This document shows positions 1-9,106 of a stretch of DNA of 64,000 nucleotides, piece after piece. The DNA is taken from contig NZ_BOVP01000003.1 of NCBI RefSeq assembly GCF_018403745.1, positions 186,001 through 250,000 on the forward strand. The letters run 5' to 3'. Made by a program: the position numbers and the translations under genes. The notes under the pieces were generated by a model. It saw only the letters and a list, made by a program, of their open reading frames with translations, was not told the origin of the DNA and did not search any database. Numbering within the stretch: position 1 is the stretch's first letter; each line of letters opens with the position of its first letter. This DNA is from Lactococcus formosensis (GTDB taxonomy: Bacteria; Bacillota; Bacilli; Lactobacillales; Streptococcaceae).

Positions 1-42
1 GAAGGTACACCCATTCATTTAATAGCACGTAAACGTAAATAA
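1..42 (+). CDS. der: 3' end of ribosome-assembly GTPase Der (EngA), partial
   Basis: The window opens inside a reading frame that ends at a TAA after 13 codons, giving the tail EGTPIHLIARKRK. This basic, KH-domain-proximal ending is characteristic of the C-terminus of the double-GTPase Der, which acts in 50S ribosomal subunit assembly. Only these residues are visible, so the call rests on recognition of the tail. The codon choice is like that of the other housekeeping genes here. Confidence 0.7.
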   Translation, partial: EGTPIHLIARKRK

Positions 43-131
43 TAAATCATGAACTAGATACAGTTTTTATTATAAAACAAAAATATTATAAGAATAGAAA
101 TAAGACGTTCGATTTAGTAAAAGGAAAAAGC

Positions 132-1106
132 ATGAAAAAAAGAAAATTTATTATTGTCGTTCTTACAATTTTTGGTATGGCAGGTGCCTTTTCGGCTAGT
201 GCTGCCTCAGCTGCAGAAGTCAGTGTCTATCGCCTTTATAATAAAGTTTCAAAAGAGCATCTATATACTGCAAGTCAGTATGAGTACAATACTCTTCCCA
301 CGTTATCATCTGATTGGATCAGGGAGGGTGTAAATTTTAAACAGTATAATACTTCAGAAAATGGATCTCTAGCTATTAATCGTGTTTACAATCCGCAATC
401 TGGTGAGCATATTTATACAAAAGATAATTATGAAGTTAAAGTATTAACAAGTCAAAAAGGTTGGAGATCAGAAGGCGTTGCCTTCTATGCACCACGTACA
501 GGGTTAAAACCAGTGTACCGCTTGTTTAATGCAGCAGCTGGTTTAGGTGCCCATTTTGTGACTGCAGATGGATATGAAAAAAATGTTTTGAGTTCAATTG
601 GCTGGAAATACGAGGGAATAGCTTGGTATCAAGCAGAGAATTCAGAAGGAGCAGGTTCTGGTAGCGGGAATTCAGGAGGCTCTGCAAATAATGCGGATTC
701 GAGTGCAACTGTTCCTGCAGGTTATACAGCAATTCAACCTGTTGCAAATTTAAGTACATATCCTAAAAATGGGTATTACCCTTGGGGGCAATGTACTTGG
801 TATACTTATTACAGGGCAAAACAAGTAGGGATAAATTTCAGCCCGTATATGGGCAATGGTGGAGATTGGCAAAATGCTAGTGGCTATCAAGTGACAACTA
901 AACCGACAGTGGGTTCTGCGCTAAGTTTTAGTCCAGGACAAGCAGGGGCGGATAAAACGTATGGTCACGTTGCATTTGTGGAACAAGTTCGAGGTGATGG
1001 CTCTATTCTCATTTCAGAATCAAATGTTATGGGGTTAGGAAAACTAAGCTATCGTACGCTCACAAAAGCGGAAGCAAGCAAATTTCATTATGTTATTGGA
1101 AAATAA
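132..1106 (+). CDS. Secreted CHAP-domain cell-wall hydrolase with three N-terminal repeats
   Basis: This 324-aa protein has a signal peptide (basic MKKRK, hydrophobic core, Ala-rich cleavage region ending near residue 28). Three tandem repeats of about 45 residues follow (about 32-75, 83-121 and 127-168). Each has the pattern VYRLYN...H.YT...Y....GW..EG..F/WY seen in DUF5648-type modules of secreted hydrolases. A Gly/Ser/Asn linker (about 169-193) leads to a C-terminal CHAP domain with the catalytic Cys221 in WGQCTWY and His279 in YGHVAFVE. CHAP domains cleave peptidoglycan as amidases or endopeptidases, so this is probably a cell-separation or remodelling enzyme. An AAGGAAAAAG ribosome site precedes the ATG. 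It lies just after der and ends in a bidirectional terminator shared with lrgB. Confidence 0.88.
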   Translation: MKKRKFIIVVLTIFGMAGAFSASAASAAEVSVYRLYNKVSKEHLYTASQYEYNTLPTLSSDWIREGVNFKQYNTSENGSLAINRVYNPQSGEHIYTKDNYEVKVLTSQKGWRSEGVAFYAPRTGLKPVYRLFNAAAGLGAHFVTADGYEKNVLSSIGWKYEGIAWYQAENSEGAGSGSGNSGGSANNADSSATVPAGYTAIQPVANLSTYPKNGYYPWGQCTWYTYYRAKQVGINFSPYMGNGGDWQNASGYQVTTKPTVGSALSFSPGQAGADKTYGHVAFVEQVRGDGSILISESNVMGLGKLSYRTLTKAEASKFHYVIGK

Positions 1107-1134
1107 AAAAGAATCGGAAATCCGATTCTTTTTT
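1105..1134. terminator. Bidirectional intrinsic terminator
   Basis: A perfect 14-bp stem (AAAAAAGAATCGGA with its complement) has a 2-nt centre and A/T tracts on both sides. It lies between the convergent CHAP gene and lrgB and serves both strands; it overlaps the lrgB stop codon. Confidence 0.9.
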
Positions 1135-1831
1135 AATAACCAAGAATAATATGAGCCACTAAAGGTGCAAAAATAACATACATAATCCCAGTTACACCAA
1201 TAGCTAAAGCACCCATCGCACCTTGAACTTTTCCTAGTTCAATAGCAGTTCCTGTACCAACGGCATGTCCAGTGCCGCCGAGTACCACACCTTGGGCCAC
1301 AGGGTCTTTAATTTTAAAAAGTTTCATCAGCGGTACGCCTAGAACACTGGTTAGAATTCCTGTAGCAACGACGACAACAACTGTGATCGTTGTAACTCCT
1401 TGCATTTTTTCTGTTATTCCAATAGCCATAGCCGTGGTTACAGATTTTGGAAAAAGAGACAAGGAAGCTAACTTAGATAAACCGAAAAATTTTAATAATA
1501 AGGCTGTAAGAACCGTATTAATAAGAGCAGCAGCAGCGATACTGATTAAAATAGATCTTGCATGATGCTTCATGAGCTGGAAGGTTTTATACAAAGGAAT
1601 ACCTAAGGCAACAGTTGAAGGACCAATTAAGTCGTTTAATATTGCGCCCCCTTTGTAATAATTCTCATAGGGAATTTTAGTTACCACTAAAATTAGAATA
1701 ATAACTAGAGTCGCAAAAAGTAATGGATTTGTCCATGGCTTACGTATATTTTCATTAATACGTACACCAACAATGAATATTAAAATAGTAAGTGTTAAAC
1801 CAAACAAAGGGCTAGAAGTAATAGCATCCAT
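1133..1831 (-). CDS. lrgB: LrgB/CidB family membrane protein
   Basis: A 232-aa polytopic membrane protein of the LrgB family, made almost wholly of hydrophobic segments and containing the conserved region around LFPKSVTTAMAIGI and GTGHAVGTGTA. LrgAB/CidAB pairs are holin/antiholin-like proteins linked in other Firmicutes to control of autolysis and to pyruvate uptake. The ATG overlaps the lrgA stop codon (TGATG), so the two are translationally coupled. It ends at the bidirectional terminator shared with the CHAP hydrolase gene. That pairing of a murein hydrolase with an autolysis modulator is suggestive, but the genes are convergent rather than co-transcribed. Confidence 0.9.
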   Translation of the reverse strand: MDAITSSPLFGLTLTILIFIVGVRINENIRKPWTNPLLFATLVIILILVVTKIPYENYYKGGAILNDLIGPSTVALGIPLYKTFQLMKHHARSILISIAAAALINTVLTALLLKFFGLSKLASLSLFPKSVTTAMAIGITEKMQGVTTITVVVVVATGILTSVLGVPLMKLFKIKDPVAQGVVLGGTGHAVGTGTAIELGKVQGAMGALAIGVTGIMYVIFAPLVAHIILGY

Positions 1832-2226
1832 CAGTGTACCTCTCTTTTATTTTCTAATAATTCAGGCTCGAGGTAATCTCCTTCATATTTGACTTTGATA
1901 AATTGAACCAAATGGCCTAGAACAAAGACATTCACGATAAGTGCAAGAAGAACAATCAGGGCTATTTGCCACCAAAAATTAGAAATTAAAGACCATTTGG
2001 CCATGATACCTACACCCGCAGGCAAGAATAAAATTGTCATGTTATTGATTAAAAAACTCCCTACTTCATCCACATCAGTGAATTTTAAAACTTTAAATTG
2101 CAAAGCAAGGAATAAAAAAATCATTCCTAAAATACTTCCGGGAACGGGAAGATGCAAACTGTTTGACAGCGTATCTCCCACGAAAGAAAAACCAAAAATA
2201 ATAAGTAATTGAAAATAAATTTTCAT
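1831..2226 (-). CDS. lrgA: LrgA/CidA family holin-like protein
   Basis: A 131-aa protein with four predicted membrane segments and the family signature LPVPGSILGMIFLFLAL followed by the LFLPAGVGIM region, ending in a charged cytoplasmic tail. It is the partner of LrgB, with which it overlaps by the TGATG junction. I place the start at the second ATG (2226) because the AGGAG ribosome site sits 6 nt before it but directly against the earlier ATG at 2232. A good divergent promoter lies upstream at 2256-2284. No LytTR-type repeat or two-component system is visible next to it. Confidence 0.9.
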   Translation of the reverse strand: MKIYFQLLIIFGFSFVGDTLSNSLHLPVPGSILGMIFLFLALQFKVLKFTDVDEVGSFLINNMTILFLPAGVGIMAKWSLISNFWWQIALIVLLALIVNVFVLGHLVQFIKVKYEGDYLEPELLENKREVH

Positions 2227-2255
2227 AATCATCTCCTATAAATTACACTCTTTTT

Positions 2256-2284
2256 ATCATAGCCCTTTAATGTTATATTTTCAA
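2256..2284 (-). promoter_or_regulatory. Promoter of lrgAB
   Basis: On the minus strand TTGAAA (2284-2279), a 17-bp spacer and TATGAT (2261-2256) precede lrgA by about 30 nt. It is a near-consensus SigA promoter, divergent from the rimP promoter. Confidence 0.7.
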
Positions 2285-2351
2285 GAATTTTCAAAGAAAT
2301 TGTTGGGTGCGTTTGAAATTGCTAGGTGATTATCCTGTGTAAGTATGCCTC

Positions 2352-2379
2352 TTGACAAAGATTAAAAATATGCTATAAT
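2352..2379 (+). promoter_or_regulatory. Promoter of the rimP-nusA-infB operon
   Basis: TTGACA (2352-2357), a 16-bp spacer and TATAAT (2374-2379) with an extended TGn motif directly before the -10. This is a perfect-hexamer SigA promoter. No comparable promoter is obvious inside the operon, so it probably drives all six genes. Confidence 0.85.
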
Positions 2380-2403
2380 AGTCTTAAATAAAAACTACTA
2401 GAA

Positions 2404-2427
2404 AGGAGCGTTCGTGAGGACGCTCCT
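2404..2427 (+). promoter_or_regulatory. Hairpin in the rimP leader
   Basis: AGGAGCG and CGCTCCT form a 7-bp stem around a 10-nt loop, about 20 nt into the predicted transcript and 28 nt before the rimP start. It is followed by a T-rich stretch (TCTGTGTTGTTTTCTG) but not a clean T-run, so it could be an attenuator or an mRNA-stability hairpin. An in-frame GTG lies inside the loop but has no independent ribosome site. Confidence 0.55.
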
Positions 2428-2455
2428 TCTGTGTTGTTTTCTGAAAGGAGAAGAG

Positions 2456-2932
2456 ATGTCAGAAACACTTGTAAAAACAGTAGAAGAATTCATCTTGCCT
2501 CATCTACCAGAAGAGTTTGAATTGATTGACGTTGAGTGGGAAAAACTTGGCGGAGATATGGTTCTACGACTCTTGGTGGATAAGGCAGATGGCATTACGA
2601 TTCAAGATACAGCAGATTTAAGTGAAATTCTTTCACCTTTGCTAGACACGATTTCGCCAGATCCATTTCCAACGGAAGGTTATATGCTTGAAGTTGCAAG
2701 CCCTGGTGCAGAGCGTCCGCTTAAAAAAGCTGAACACTTCCAAGGTGCCATTGGTGAGTATATTCTTGTAAAACTTTATCAAAAAATTGAAGGCGAAAAA
2801 GAATTTGTTGGAGATTTGGTGAAGTTTGAGGACAACACTTTAACTGTAGAATATATGGATAAAGCCCGTAAGAAAACAGTTGAAATTCCAGCAGATAAGA
2901 TTTCAAAAGCAACAACTTTAGTGAAGTTGTAA
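2456..2932 (+). CDS. rimP: Ribosome maturation factor RimP
   Basis: A 158-aa protein of normal RimP size. It has the N-terminal alpha/beta domain ([21 protein letters not shown], then the conserved SPGAERPL loop) and a C-terminal SH3-like domain. RimP helps mature the 30S subunit and is the standard first gene of the nusA operon. The start is the ATG at 2456, preceded by AAAGGAG. An in-frame GTG at 2414 lies inside the leader hairpin and would add an unrelated hydrophobic N-terminus, so I reject it. Confidence 0.95.
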   Translation: MSETLVKTVEEFILPHLPEEFELIDVEWEKLGGDMVLRLLVDKADGITIQDTADLSEILSPLLDTISPDPFPTEGYMLEVASPGAERPLKKAEHFQGAIGEYILVKLYQKIEGEKEFVGDLVKFEDNTLTVEYMDKARKKTVEIPADKISKATTLVKL

Positions 2933-3023
2933 AAAAATCTAAATGCTCAGAGAGTAAAACTCTCCAAAGAAAAATAAAATTAAAATATTTTCCAAAAAAC
3001 TCAAGAAAGAGGAAAAAAACAAA

Positions 3024-4151
3024 ATGAGCAAGGAAATGCTTAACGCCTTTACAATGCTAGAAGAAGAAAAAGGCATTAAACAAGAGATTGTTATCGAAGC
3101 TATTGAGCAAGCAATCACAGCAGCTTACAAACGCCAATATGGTCAAGCACAAAATGTGAAAGTTATTTTCGATGAGAAAAAAGGAAACTTCAATGTTTAT
3201 TCAACACGTGAAATTGTTGATGAAGTCTTTGACAGTCGTCTTGAAATCTCACTTGAAGATGCTCAAGAATTAAACCCGCATTACGAAATTGGCGATAAAA
3301 TCATGTTTGAAGAAAAACCAAAAGATTTTGCACGTACAGCAGCGGGAGCAGCGAAACAAGTTATCATGCAAAAAATGCGTGAAGAAGAACGCACAATCAT
3401 TTACAATGAATACAGCCGTTATAAAGATGAAATCATCATGGGAACAGTTGAAAAAGTTGATGCGCGTGCAGTTTACGTTAACTTGGGCCGTGTGGATGCA
3501 CTTTTAACAGCTAAAGATCGTATTAGTCAAGAAAATTATCACGTTGGCGACAAAGTGAAAGTTTATGTAACTGACGTTCTTTTAACACCAAAAGGTACAC
3601 GTGTCTTTATCAGCCGTACAGCACCAGATATGCTTAAACGTATGTTTGAAAAAGAAATCCCTGAAGTTTACGATGGAACAGTAGAAATCAAATCTGTTGC
3701 CCGTGATGCAGGAGATCGTGCGAAAGTTATTGTCGAAAGTCATGATGAAAATGTAGACGCTATTGGTACAATGGTTGGTGCAAAAGGAGCCCGTATCCAA
3801 GGTATTATCCGTGAACTTGCGGGTGAAAAGATGGATATTATCGAATATAATGCGGATAAAGCAACACTGATTGCCAACGCACTTAAGCCAGCGCGTATCG
3901 AGCAAGTAGCTATCCGTGAAGATGGCTCTGCGATTGCAGTTGTTGCCCAAGATCAATTGTCCTTGGCTATTGGTAAACGCGGACAAAATGTACGTCTTGC
4001 TGCACACGTTACAAACTGTAAAATTGATATTAAGTCCGAAGAAGATTTCCAAAAGGAAATGGCTGAGCTTGATGCACTTGTTGAAGAAGTAGATGAAATT
4101 GTAGAAGAAGTTGCTGAAACTGTTTCAGAAGAAGCAACAACTGAAGAATAG
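3024..4151 (+). CDS. nusA: Transcription termination/antitermination factor NusA
   Basis: A 375-aa short-form NusA typical of Firmicutes. It has the N-terminal RNA-polymerase-binding domain (about 1-125), an S1 domain (about 130-200), then two KH domains carrying the GAKGARIQ and IGKRGQNVRLA motifs (about 225-340). The tail is short and very acidic (EEVDEIVEEVAETVSEE) in place of the C-terminal repeats of E. coli NusA. It binds nascent RNA and RNA polymerase and modulates pausing and termination. A GAAAGAGG ribosome site precedes the start, and the ylxR start lies only 4 nt after its stop. Confidence 0.97.
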   Translation: MSKEMLNAFTMLEEEKGIKQEIVIEAIEQAITAAYKRQYGQAQNVKVIFDEKKGNFNVYSTREIVDEVFDSRLEISLEDAQELNPHYEIGDKIMFEEKPKDFARTAAGAAKQVIMQKMREEERTIIYNEYSRYKDEIIMGTVEKVDARAVYVNLGRVDALLTAKDRISQENYHVGDKVKVYVTDVLLTPKGTRVFISRTAPDMLKRMFEKEIPEVYDGTVEIKSVARDAGDRAKVIVESHDENVDAIGTMVGAKGARIQGIIRELAGEKMDIIEYNADKATLIANALKPARIEQVAIREDGSAIAVVAQDQLSLAIGKRGQNVRLAAHVTNCKIDIKSEEDFQKEMAELDALVEEVDEIVEEVAETVSEEATTEE

Positions 4152-4155
4152 GCCT

Positions 4156-4482
4156 ATGAAACAAAAAAAGACTCCCATGAGAAAGTCGGTAGTTTCTGGT
4201 GAGCAAATCGCTAAACGTGATCTGCTGCGTATTGCTTTTAACAAAGAGGGACAAATCTCCATTGACCCTACAGGTAAGGCACATGGTCGAGGGGCTTATA
4301 TTGCCTTATCGAATGAAGAAGCACAGCTCGCTAAGAAGAGACATGTCTTTGATCGTACGTTCAGTACAAAAATCTCAGACGAATTTTATGACGAACTAAT
4401 CAGTTATGTTGAACACCAAGTTGCACGCCGAGAATTAGCAGAAGCTACCTATTCGGCAGACTTGGCACCGGACTACGACTAA
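4156..4482 (+). CDS. ylxR: YlxR (RnpM-type) RNA-binding protein
   Basis: A 108-aa basic protein with the YlxR signature PMRKSVVSGE near the N-terminus and the central block DPTGKAHGRGAYIALS. The family has been linked to RNase P regulation in Bacillus (RnpM) and has an RNA-binding fold. The start chosen (4156) gives the usual MKQKKTPMRKS beginning; an upstream in-frame ATG lies inside nusA. It is flanked tightly by nusA and ylxQ, so translation is probably coupled. Confidence 0.92.
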   Translation: MKQKKTPMRKSVVSGEQIAKRDLLRIAFNKEGQISIDPTGKAHGRGAYIALSNEEAQLAKKRHVFDRTFSTKISDEFYDELISYVEHQVARRELAEATYSADLAPDYD

Positions 4483-4483
4483 T

Positions 4484-4789
4484 ATGGATAATACAAAAAA
4501 AGTGTTGAATTTACTGGGTCTTGCCAAAAGGGCAGGAAAAGTCATCACAGGAGAAGAACTTGTGGTTAAAGCCATTCAAAATGGCAAAGCCAGTTTAGTT
4601 TTTGTTGCCCATGATGCGTCAGAGAATTTGAACAAAAAAATTACCGATAAATCGAGTTACTATGAGGTAAGCGTCTTACAAACGTTCTCAGTAAATGAAC
4701 TTTCAGTAGCAATTGGTGCTAACCGAAAAGTGTTGGCCATTGCTGATGATGGATTTGCAAAGAAAATGGAGAGCCTTATGACTAACTAA
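4484..4789 (+). CDS. ylxQ: YlxQ, L7Ae/L30e-family RNA-binding protein
   Basis: A 101-aa member of the L7Ae/L30e/S12e/Gadd45 family, with the N-terminal LLGLAKRAGKVITGEELVVKAI helix that contacts kink-turn RNA. It starts 1 nt after the ylxR stop and is separated from infB by 18 nt. The family is an accessory ribosomal-type protein in nusA-infB operons of Gram-positive bacteria; its exact role is not settled. Confidence 0.93.
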   Translation: MDNTKKVLNLLGLAKRAGKVITGEELVVKAIQNGKASLVFVAHDASENLNKKITDKSSYYEVSVLQTFSVNELSVAIGANRKVLAIADDGFAKKMESLMTN

Positions 4790-4807
4790 AAAATAAGGAG
4801 GACAACA

Positions 4808-7531
4808 TTGTCTGATAAAAAACGAATTAATCAAATCGCAAAAGAAACTGGATTGAAAAATGCTGATCTTGTATCAGCAGCACAAGAATTGGGTTTGGCT
4901 GTTAAAGCTCACTCAAGTTCAGTCACAGATGCTGAAGCAGAAAAAATCATTGCACGTGTAAAATCAGAAACTAGTGCACCCGCAACTGAAAAAACAGTTG
5001 CTCCAGCAAAAACTACTGAGCCCAAAGCGAAAACATCAAAGAAAAAAGATGAAGCGCCACGTACATTTGCAGGAAAAGCAGTTGTCGAAGATCCTGCAAT
5101 CTTGGCACGTATTAAAGCTAAGGAAGAAGCCGAAAAAGCCGCAAAAGTTGAAGCCGAAGTAAAAGCAGAGCCCAAAGCGGAAGAAGTTAAAACAGTAAAA
5201 CAAGAAAAAACAGCGCCAAAAGTAGAGAAAAAATCAGAAGCTCCAGCTCCAGCAGCGAAAAAGCAAGAAGAAAAAACTACAGAGCCAGTGAAAGAAGAAC
5301 CTAAAAAAGCATTGGATAAAAAACCAAGGATTCAAATCAAAGTCGTAAAACGAGCAGAAGATATTAAAAAAGAAGCAGCGAAAAAAGATGCTGCTCGTCA
5401 AGAACGTCGTCAAAATGATCGCCGTAGCAACGACAATCGTCGTGGCGGACAAGGCCGCAATCAAAATGACAACCGTCGCAATAATGACAACCAAAATCGT
5501 GGTGGTAATAAGTTTGAGAACAAACCATCAACAGAAGTATTCGCAGCACCTGCTACTTCTGGTAAAAACAATAACCGCCGTGATCGTGACCGTAAGAAAA
5601 GTGAACACGACAAAACTTCAGACGGTCGTCGTCCAGGCGGACCATTGCGTGTCAATGATAACCGTAATCAAGTACGTAATGCCCGTAATTCAAACTGGAA
5701 TCAAAAAGGTCGCCGTGGCGGTAAAAACCAACAATCTGCTGCACCAGTATCTACACGTAAATTCCATGAATTACCAGAATCAGTAGAGTATGCTGAAGGA
5801 ATGAACGTTCAAGATATCGCAAAAGCAATCAAACGTGAACCAGCTGAAATTATCAAAAAACTCTTCATGATGGGAACGATGGTTAACCAAAACCAATCGC
5901 TTGATGAAGATACTTTGGAATTAATCCTTATGGATTATGGCATTACGCCAGTTAAAAAAGTTGAAGAAGACCAATCAGATATCGAACGTCTTTTCGTCGA
6001 AGAAGGTTATCTTAACGAAGAAAACATGGTAGAACGTCCAGCTGTTGTAACAATCATGGGTCACGTTGACCATGGTAAAACAACCTTGCTTGACCGTTTC
6101 CGTGAATCTCGTGTTACTGAAGGCGAAGCTGGTGGTATCACACAACATATCGGGGCTTATCAAATCAAAACTGGAGATAAGAAAATTACTTTCTTGGACA
6201 CACCAGGACACGAAGCCTTCACAAGTATGCGTGCTCGTGGAGCCTCAGTAACTGATATTACAATCTTGGTTGTTGCAGCAGATGATGGTGTTATGCCACA
6301 AACGATTGAAGCAATTAATCACTCAAAAGCTGCGGGTGTACCGATTATCGTTGCCATTAACAAAATCGATAAACCAGGTGCAAACCCACAACGTGTGATT
6401 CAAGAATTAGCTGAACACGGTGTTATGTCACAAGCTTGGGGCGGCGAATCTGAATTTGTTGAAATCTCAGCTAAATTCAATCAAAATCTTGATGCCCTTT
6501 TGGAAACTGTTTTGCTTGTTGCTGAAATGCAAGAACTTAAAGCAGACCCAACTGTCCGTGCTATTGGTACAGTCGTTGAAGCACGTCTTGACCAAGGACG
6601 TGGTGCTATTGCAACACTCTTGGTTCAACAAGGTACACTTCACGTTCAAGACCCGATCGTTGTTGGTAACACATACGGGCGTGTACGTACGATGACAAAT
6701 GACTTAGGCCGTCGTATCAAGGAAGCTTTGCCATCAACGCCAGTCGAATTGACAGGTCTCTCTGATGTTCCTCAAGCGGGTGATCACTTCGCTGTCTTTG
6801 AAGATGAAAAATCTGCACGTGCGGCTGGTGAAGAACGTGCCAAACGTGCCCAATTGATTAAACGTCAAAGCACACGTCGTGTAAGTCTTGACAACCTCTT
6901 TGATACACTTAAAGAAGGTCAAGTTAAAACAGTTAACATCATCATCAAGGCTGATGTACAAGGTACAGCTGAAGCGATGGCTGCTTCCTTACAAAAAATT
7001 GATGTTGAAGGTGTAAAAGTTGATATCGTTCACGCGGCCGTTGGTGCAATCAGTGAATCAGATGTTTCATTAGCAGCAGCTTCAAATGCGATTATCATCG
7101 GTTTCAATGTTCGTCCAACTGGACTTGCACGTGAGCAAGCAGAACATGAAGATGTAGATATTCGTCTTCACAGCATCATCTATAAAGTTATCGAAGAAAT
7201 CGAAACAGCGATGCGCGGTATGCTGGATCCAGAATACAAAGAAGAAATTATCGGTGAAGCGATTGTCCGTGAAACATTCAACGTTTCTAAAGTCGGTACA
7301 ATTGCCGGATTTATGGTTATTCGTGGTAAAGTTCAACGTGATGCCAGCGTTCGAGTTATTCGTGACGGTGTAGTTATCCATGATGGAGCTATTGCTAGCT
7401 TGAAACATTACAAAGATGATGTTAAAGAAGTCGGTAATGCACAAGAAGGTGGTTTGATGGTAGAAAACTACAACGACATTCTTGTTGACGATACATTTGA
7501 AGTTTATAAAATGGTTGAAATCAAGCGTTAA
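4808..7531 (+). CDS. infB: Translation initiation factor IF-2
   Basis: A 907-aa IF-2. The N-terminal half (about 50-320) is a long low-complexity Lys/Glu/Ala then Arg/Asn/Gly-rich region typical of lactococcal IF-2. The GTPase domain starts near residue 415 with [11 protein letters not shown], followed by DTPGHEAF and NKID, then domains II-IV that bind fMet-tRNA. It starts with TTG at 4808 behind a perfect AAGGAGG, 6 nt away. The repetitive N-terminal coding sequence explains the many spurious overlapping frames there. It sits in the operon before rbfA. Confidence 0.98.
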   Translation: MSDKKRINQIAKETGLKNADLVSAAQELGLAVKAHSSSVTDAEAEKIIARVKSETSAPATEKTVAPAKTTEPKAKTSKKKDEAPRTFAGKAVVEDPAILARIKAKEEAEKAAKVEAEVKAEPKAEEVKTVKQEKTAPKVEKKSEAPAPAAKKQEEKTTEPVKEEPKKALDKKPRIQIKVVKRAEDIKKEAAKKDAARQERRQNDRRSNDNRRGGQGRNQNDNRRNNDNQNRGGNKFENKPSTEVFAAPATSGKNNNRRDRDRKKSEHDKTSDGRRPGGPLRVNDNRNQVRNARNSNWNQKGRRGGKNQQSAAPVSTRKFHELPESVEYAEGMNVQDIAKAIKREPAEIIKKLFMMGTMVNQNQSLDEDTLELILMDYGITPVKKVEEDQSDIERLFVEEGYLNEENMVERPAVVTIMGHVDHGKTTLLDRFRESRVTEGEAGGITQHIGAYQIKTGDKKITFLDTPGHEAFTSMRARGASVTDITILVVAADDGVMPQTIEAINHSKAAGVPIIVAINKIDKPGANPQRVIQELAEHGVMSQAWGGESEFVEISAKFNQNLDALLETVLLVAEMQELKADPTVRAIGTVVEARLDQGRGAIATLLVQQGTLHVQDPIVVGNTYGRVRTMTNDLGRRIKEALPSTPVELTGLSDVPQAGDHFAVFEDEKSARAAGEERAKRAQLIKRQSTRRVSLDNLFDTLKEGQVKTVNIIIKADVQGTAEAMAASLQKIDVEGVKVDIVHAAVGAISESDVSLAAASNAIIIGFNVRPTGLAREQAEHEDVDIRLHSIIYKVIEEIETAMRGMLDPEYKEEIIGEAIVRETFNVSKVGTIAGFMVIRGKVQRDASVRVIRDGVVIHDGAIASLKHYKDDVKEVGNAQEGGLMVENYNDILVDDTFEVYKMVEIKR

Positions 7532-7574
7532 AATACAAAATGCTTGAGAAAAAAAATAAAAAAGGAGAATGAGT

Positions 7575-7931
7575 ATGGGCACTTCCTTCCGTAGTGATCG
7601 TGTGGCTGTCGAAATCCAACGTGAAATTAATGATATTTTACGTCATAAAATTCGCGACCCGCGCGTTCAAGATGTGAATATTACAGATGTTCAAGTGACA
7701 GGCGATTTGAGTCAAGCAACGGTGTATTACAGCTTGCTGTCTAATCTTGCCAGTGACAATGAAAAAGCCAAAAAAGGTCTGGAAAAAGCTACAGGTCTTG
7801 TTAAACGTGAGTTAGCACAACGTATGACAATGTACCGTATCCCGGATTTGAAGTTTGCCAAAGATGAATCTGTTGAATATGGTTCAAAAATCGACGAACT
7901 TCTCCGTAATCTGGATAAACCAGAATATTAA
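7575..7931 (+). CDS. rbfA: Ribosome-binding factor A
   Basis: A 118-aa KH-like protein beginning [18 protein letters not shown], with the family motif [26 protein letters not shown]. RbfA binds the 30S subunit during 16S rRNA maturation. I choose the ATG at 7575 because AAAGGAG is 7 nt upstream; the in-frame ATG at 7569 is only 1 nt from that site. It is the last gene of the rimP operon and is followed by a strong terminator. Confidence 0.95.
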   Translation: MGTSFRSDRVAVEIQREINDILRHKIRDPRVQDVNITDVQVTGDLSQATVYYSLLSNLASDNEKAKKGLEKATGLVKRELAQRMTMYRIPDLKFAKDESVEYGSKIDELLRNLDKPEY

Positions 7932-7932
7932 T

Positions 7933-7970
7933 AAAAAAATAAGCCTCAATTGTGAGTGCTTATTTTTTTA
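7933..7970 (+). terminator. Terminator of the rimP-rbfA operon
   Basis: AAAAAAATAAGC pairs with GCTTATTTTTTT around a 13-nt loop, ending in a T-run, immediately after the rbfA stop. Confidence 0.85.
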
Positions 7971-8000
7971 TAGAGAAACCTGCAAAAATGAAGGGACTAT

Positions 8001-8008
8001 GCTATAAT
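8001..8008 (+). promoter_or_regulatory. Extended -10 promoter of the CDF gene
   Basis: The -10 TATAAT (8003-8008) has an upstream TATGC context with a TG one base before it, and no convincing -35. It lies about 95 nt before the CDF start, giving a long 5' leader in which I see no clear structure. Confidence 0.45.
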
Positions 8009-8101
8009 ACTCATGGCAAAGCACACAAAGATATGCTTAAAGGCGGGGTTAGGTTATTGTGTTAAGATCAAAATATAAAGTTTAGTAAGGAAAAAAATAT
8101 T

Positions 8102-9037
8102 ATGGCAGAAAAAGAACATACTGGCGGCATGGGTTCTGTTATTGCAGCCCTTGGTGCCAATGTACTAGTGGCAATAAGTAAGTTTGTAGGCTATGCCTTA
8201 AGTGGTAGTGCGGCAATGCTCAATGAAAGCATACACAGTTTAGTTGACTGTGGAAATCAAGTTTTACTGCTTTTTGGTGATAAGCGGGCCAAAAGAGCAC
8301 AAAGCCAAGTGCATCCTTTTGGAGAAGCGCGGGCAAAATACTTTTTTAGCATGCTGGTCGCTACTTTCCTTTTCTTTGGCGGTGGTGTTATTGGTGTAAT
8401 GGAGGCTTATGACAAGCTGGTCCACCCTGCTCATGAGGTCAATAACCCTTTAATTCTGATCGCTATCTTACTCTTTGGCATGATCATTGAGGGCAGTTCA
8501 CTTCGCGTTGCTTTTAAAGAAATTAAGGAGCTCAACACTGAAAAATTACCCTTGTTTAGATTCTTACATGAGAGCAGGCACAGTGAGATTTTAGTTATCT
8601 TTGCGGAGGATTTCTGTGCCATTATTGGTTTAATTTTAGCACTTGGAGGAACAGTACTCACTTTCTTTACTGGAAATCCCATGTATGATGCTCTATCAGG
8701 GATTTTGATTGGTTTATTGCTTATGGCAGCAGCTGTCTTTTTGGTGCGAGAGTTCTACAGTTTAATCGTCGGTGAAAGTGTTACTGCTTCAGATTTAGAA
8801 AAGATTACACGTAGTTTTGTTCGTGAAACAGTTAAGCAGTTGATTGATATTAAGACAATTCACATCGGTCCAACTGAGATTCTAATTGCTGCCAAGATTG
8901 ATATTCCTGCTGAGTATGAAGCACACAGCTATGAGATTATTAATGCAATTGAAAAAGATATTCGAAAAGCACTACCGGATAAAAAGTCTTATATCTACAT
9001 TGAAGTTGACGAATTTGATAATAATTATCAGCATTGA
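8102..9037 (+). CDS. Cation diffusion facilitator (CDF) family transporter
   Basis: A 311-aa CDF protein with about five or six membrane segments in the first 220 residues and a C-terminal cytoplasmic domain. It carries the family motif HPFGEARAKYFF after TM2. The TM2 segment NESIHSLVDCGNQ and TM5 segment FAEDFCAIIG are of the ZnT9-like branch, in which the usual HxxxD metal site is replaced by acidic residues. It probably exports a divalent metal such as Zn, Mn or Fe; the substrate cannot be read from the sequence. It has its own extended -10 promoter and an AAGGAAAA ribosome site, and appears monocistronic. Confidence 0.88.
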   Translation: MAEKEHTGGMGSVIAALGANVLVAISKFVGYALSGSAAMLNESIHSLVDCGNQVLLLFGDKRAKRAQSQVHPFGEARAKYFFSMLVATFLFFGGGVIGVMEAYDKLVHPAHEVNNPLILIAILLFGMIIEGSSLRVAFKEIKELNTEKLPLFRFLHESRHSEILVIFAEDFCAIIGLILALGGTVLTFFTGNPMYDALSGILIGLLLMAAAVFLVREFYSLIVGESVTASDLEKITRSFVRETVKQLIDIKTIHIGPTEILIAAKIDIPAEYEAHSYEIINAIEKDIRKALPDKKSYIYIEVDEFDNNYQH

Positions 9038-9071
9038 TGCAAACAATTCTCAAGAAATTGGAGACTAACGA

Positions 9072-9100
9072 TTGCGTTTTTATAATTTATCTGATATATT
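9072..9100 (+). promoter_or_regulatory. Promoter that produces a leaderless transcript
   Basis: TTGCGT (9072-9077), a 17-bp spacer ending TGA, and TATATT (9095-9100). The ATG at 9107 starts exactly 6 nt after the -10, where transcription itself should begin. The same geometry is repeated at 30170-30198. Confidence 0.65.
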
Positions 9101-9106
9101 ATGTTT

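Noticed and set aside
2278..2302. CodY-like box near lrgA (AATTTTCAAAGAAATT)
   Set aside because: It differs from AATTTTCWGAAAATT in spacing and several positions, and such AT-rich matches are expected by chance.
2414..2455. GTG-initiated N-terminal extension of RimP
   Set aside because: The GTG lies within the leader hairpin, and a good AAAGGAG precedes the ATG at 2456, which gives the normal RimP start.
3582..4052. 156-aa antisense frame in nusA, and similar long frames opposite infB, leuS and ndh
   Set aside because: Composition is that of complemented codons of conserved genes (Cys/Phe/Ile/Asn-rich) with no ribosome sites; they are shadows.
4808..5800. Repeat or CRISPR-like signal in the infB 5' half
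   Set aside because: The repetition is codon-level low complexity of the IF-2 linker, without spaced identical repeats.
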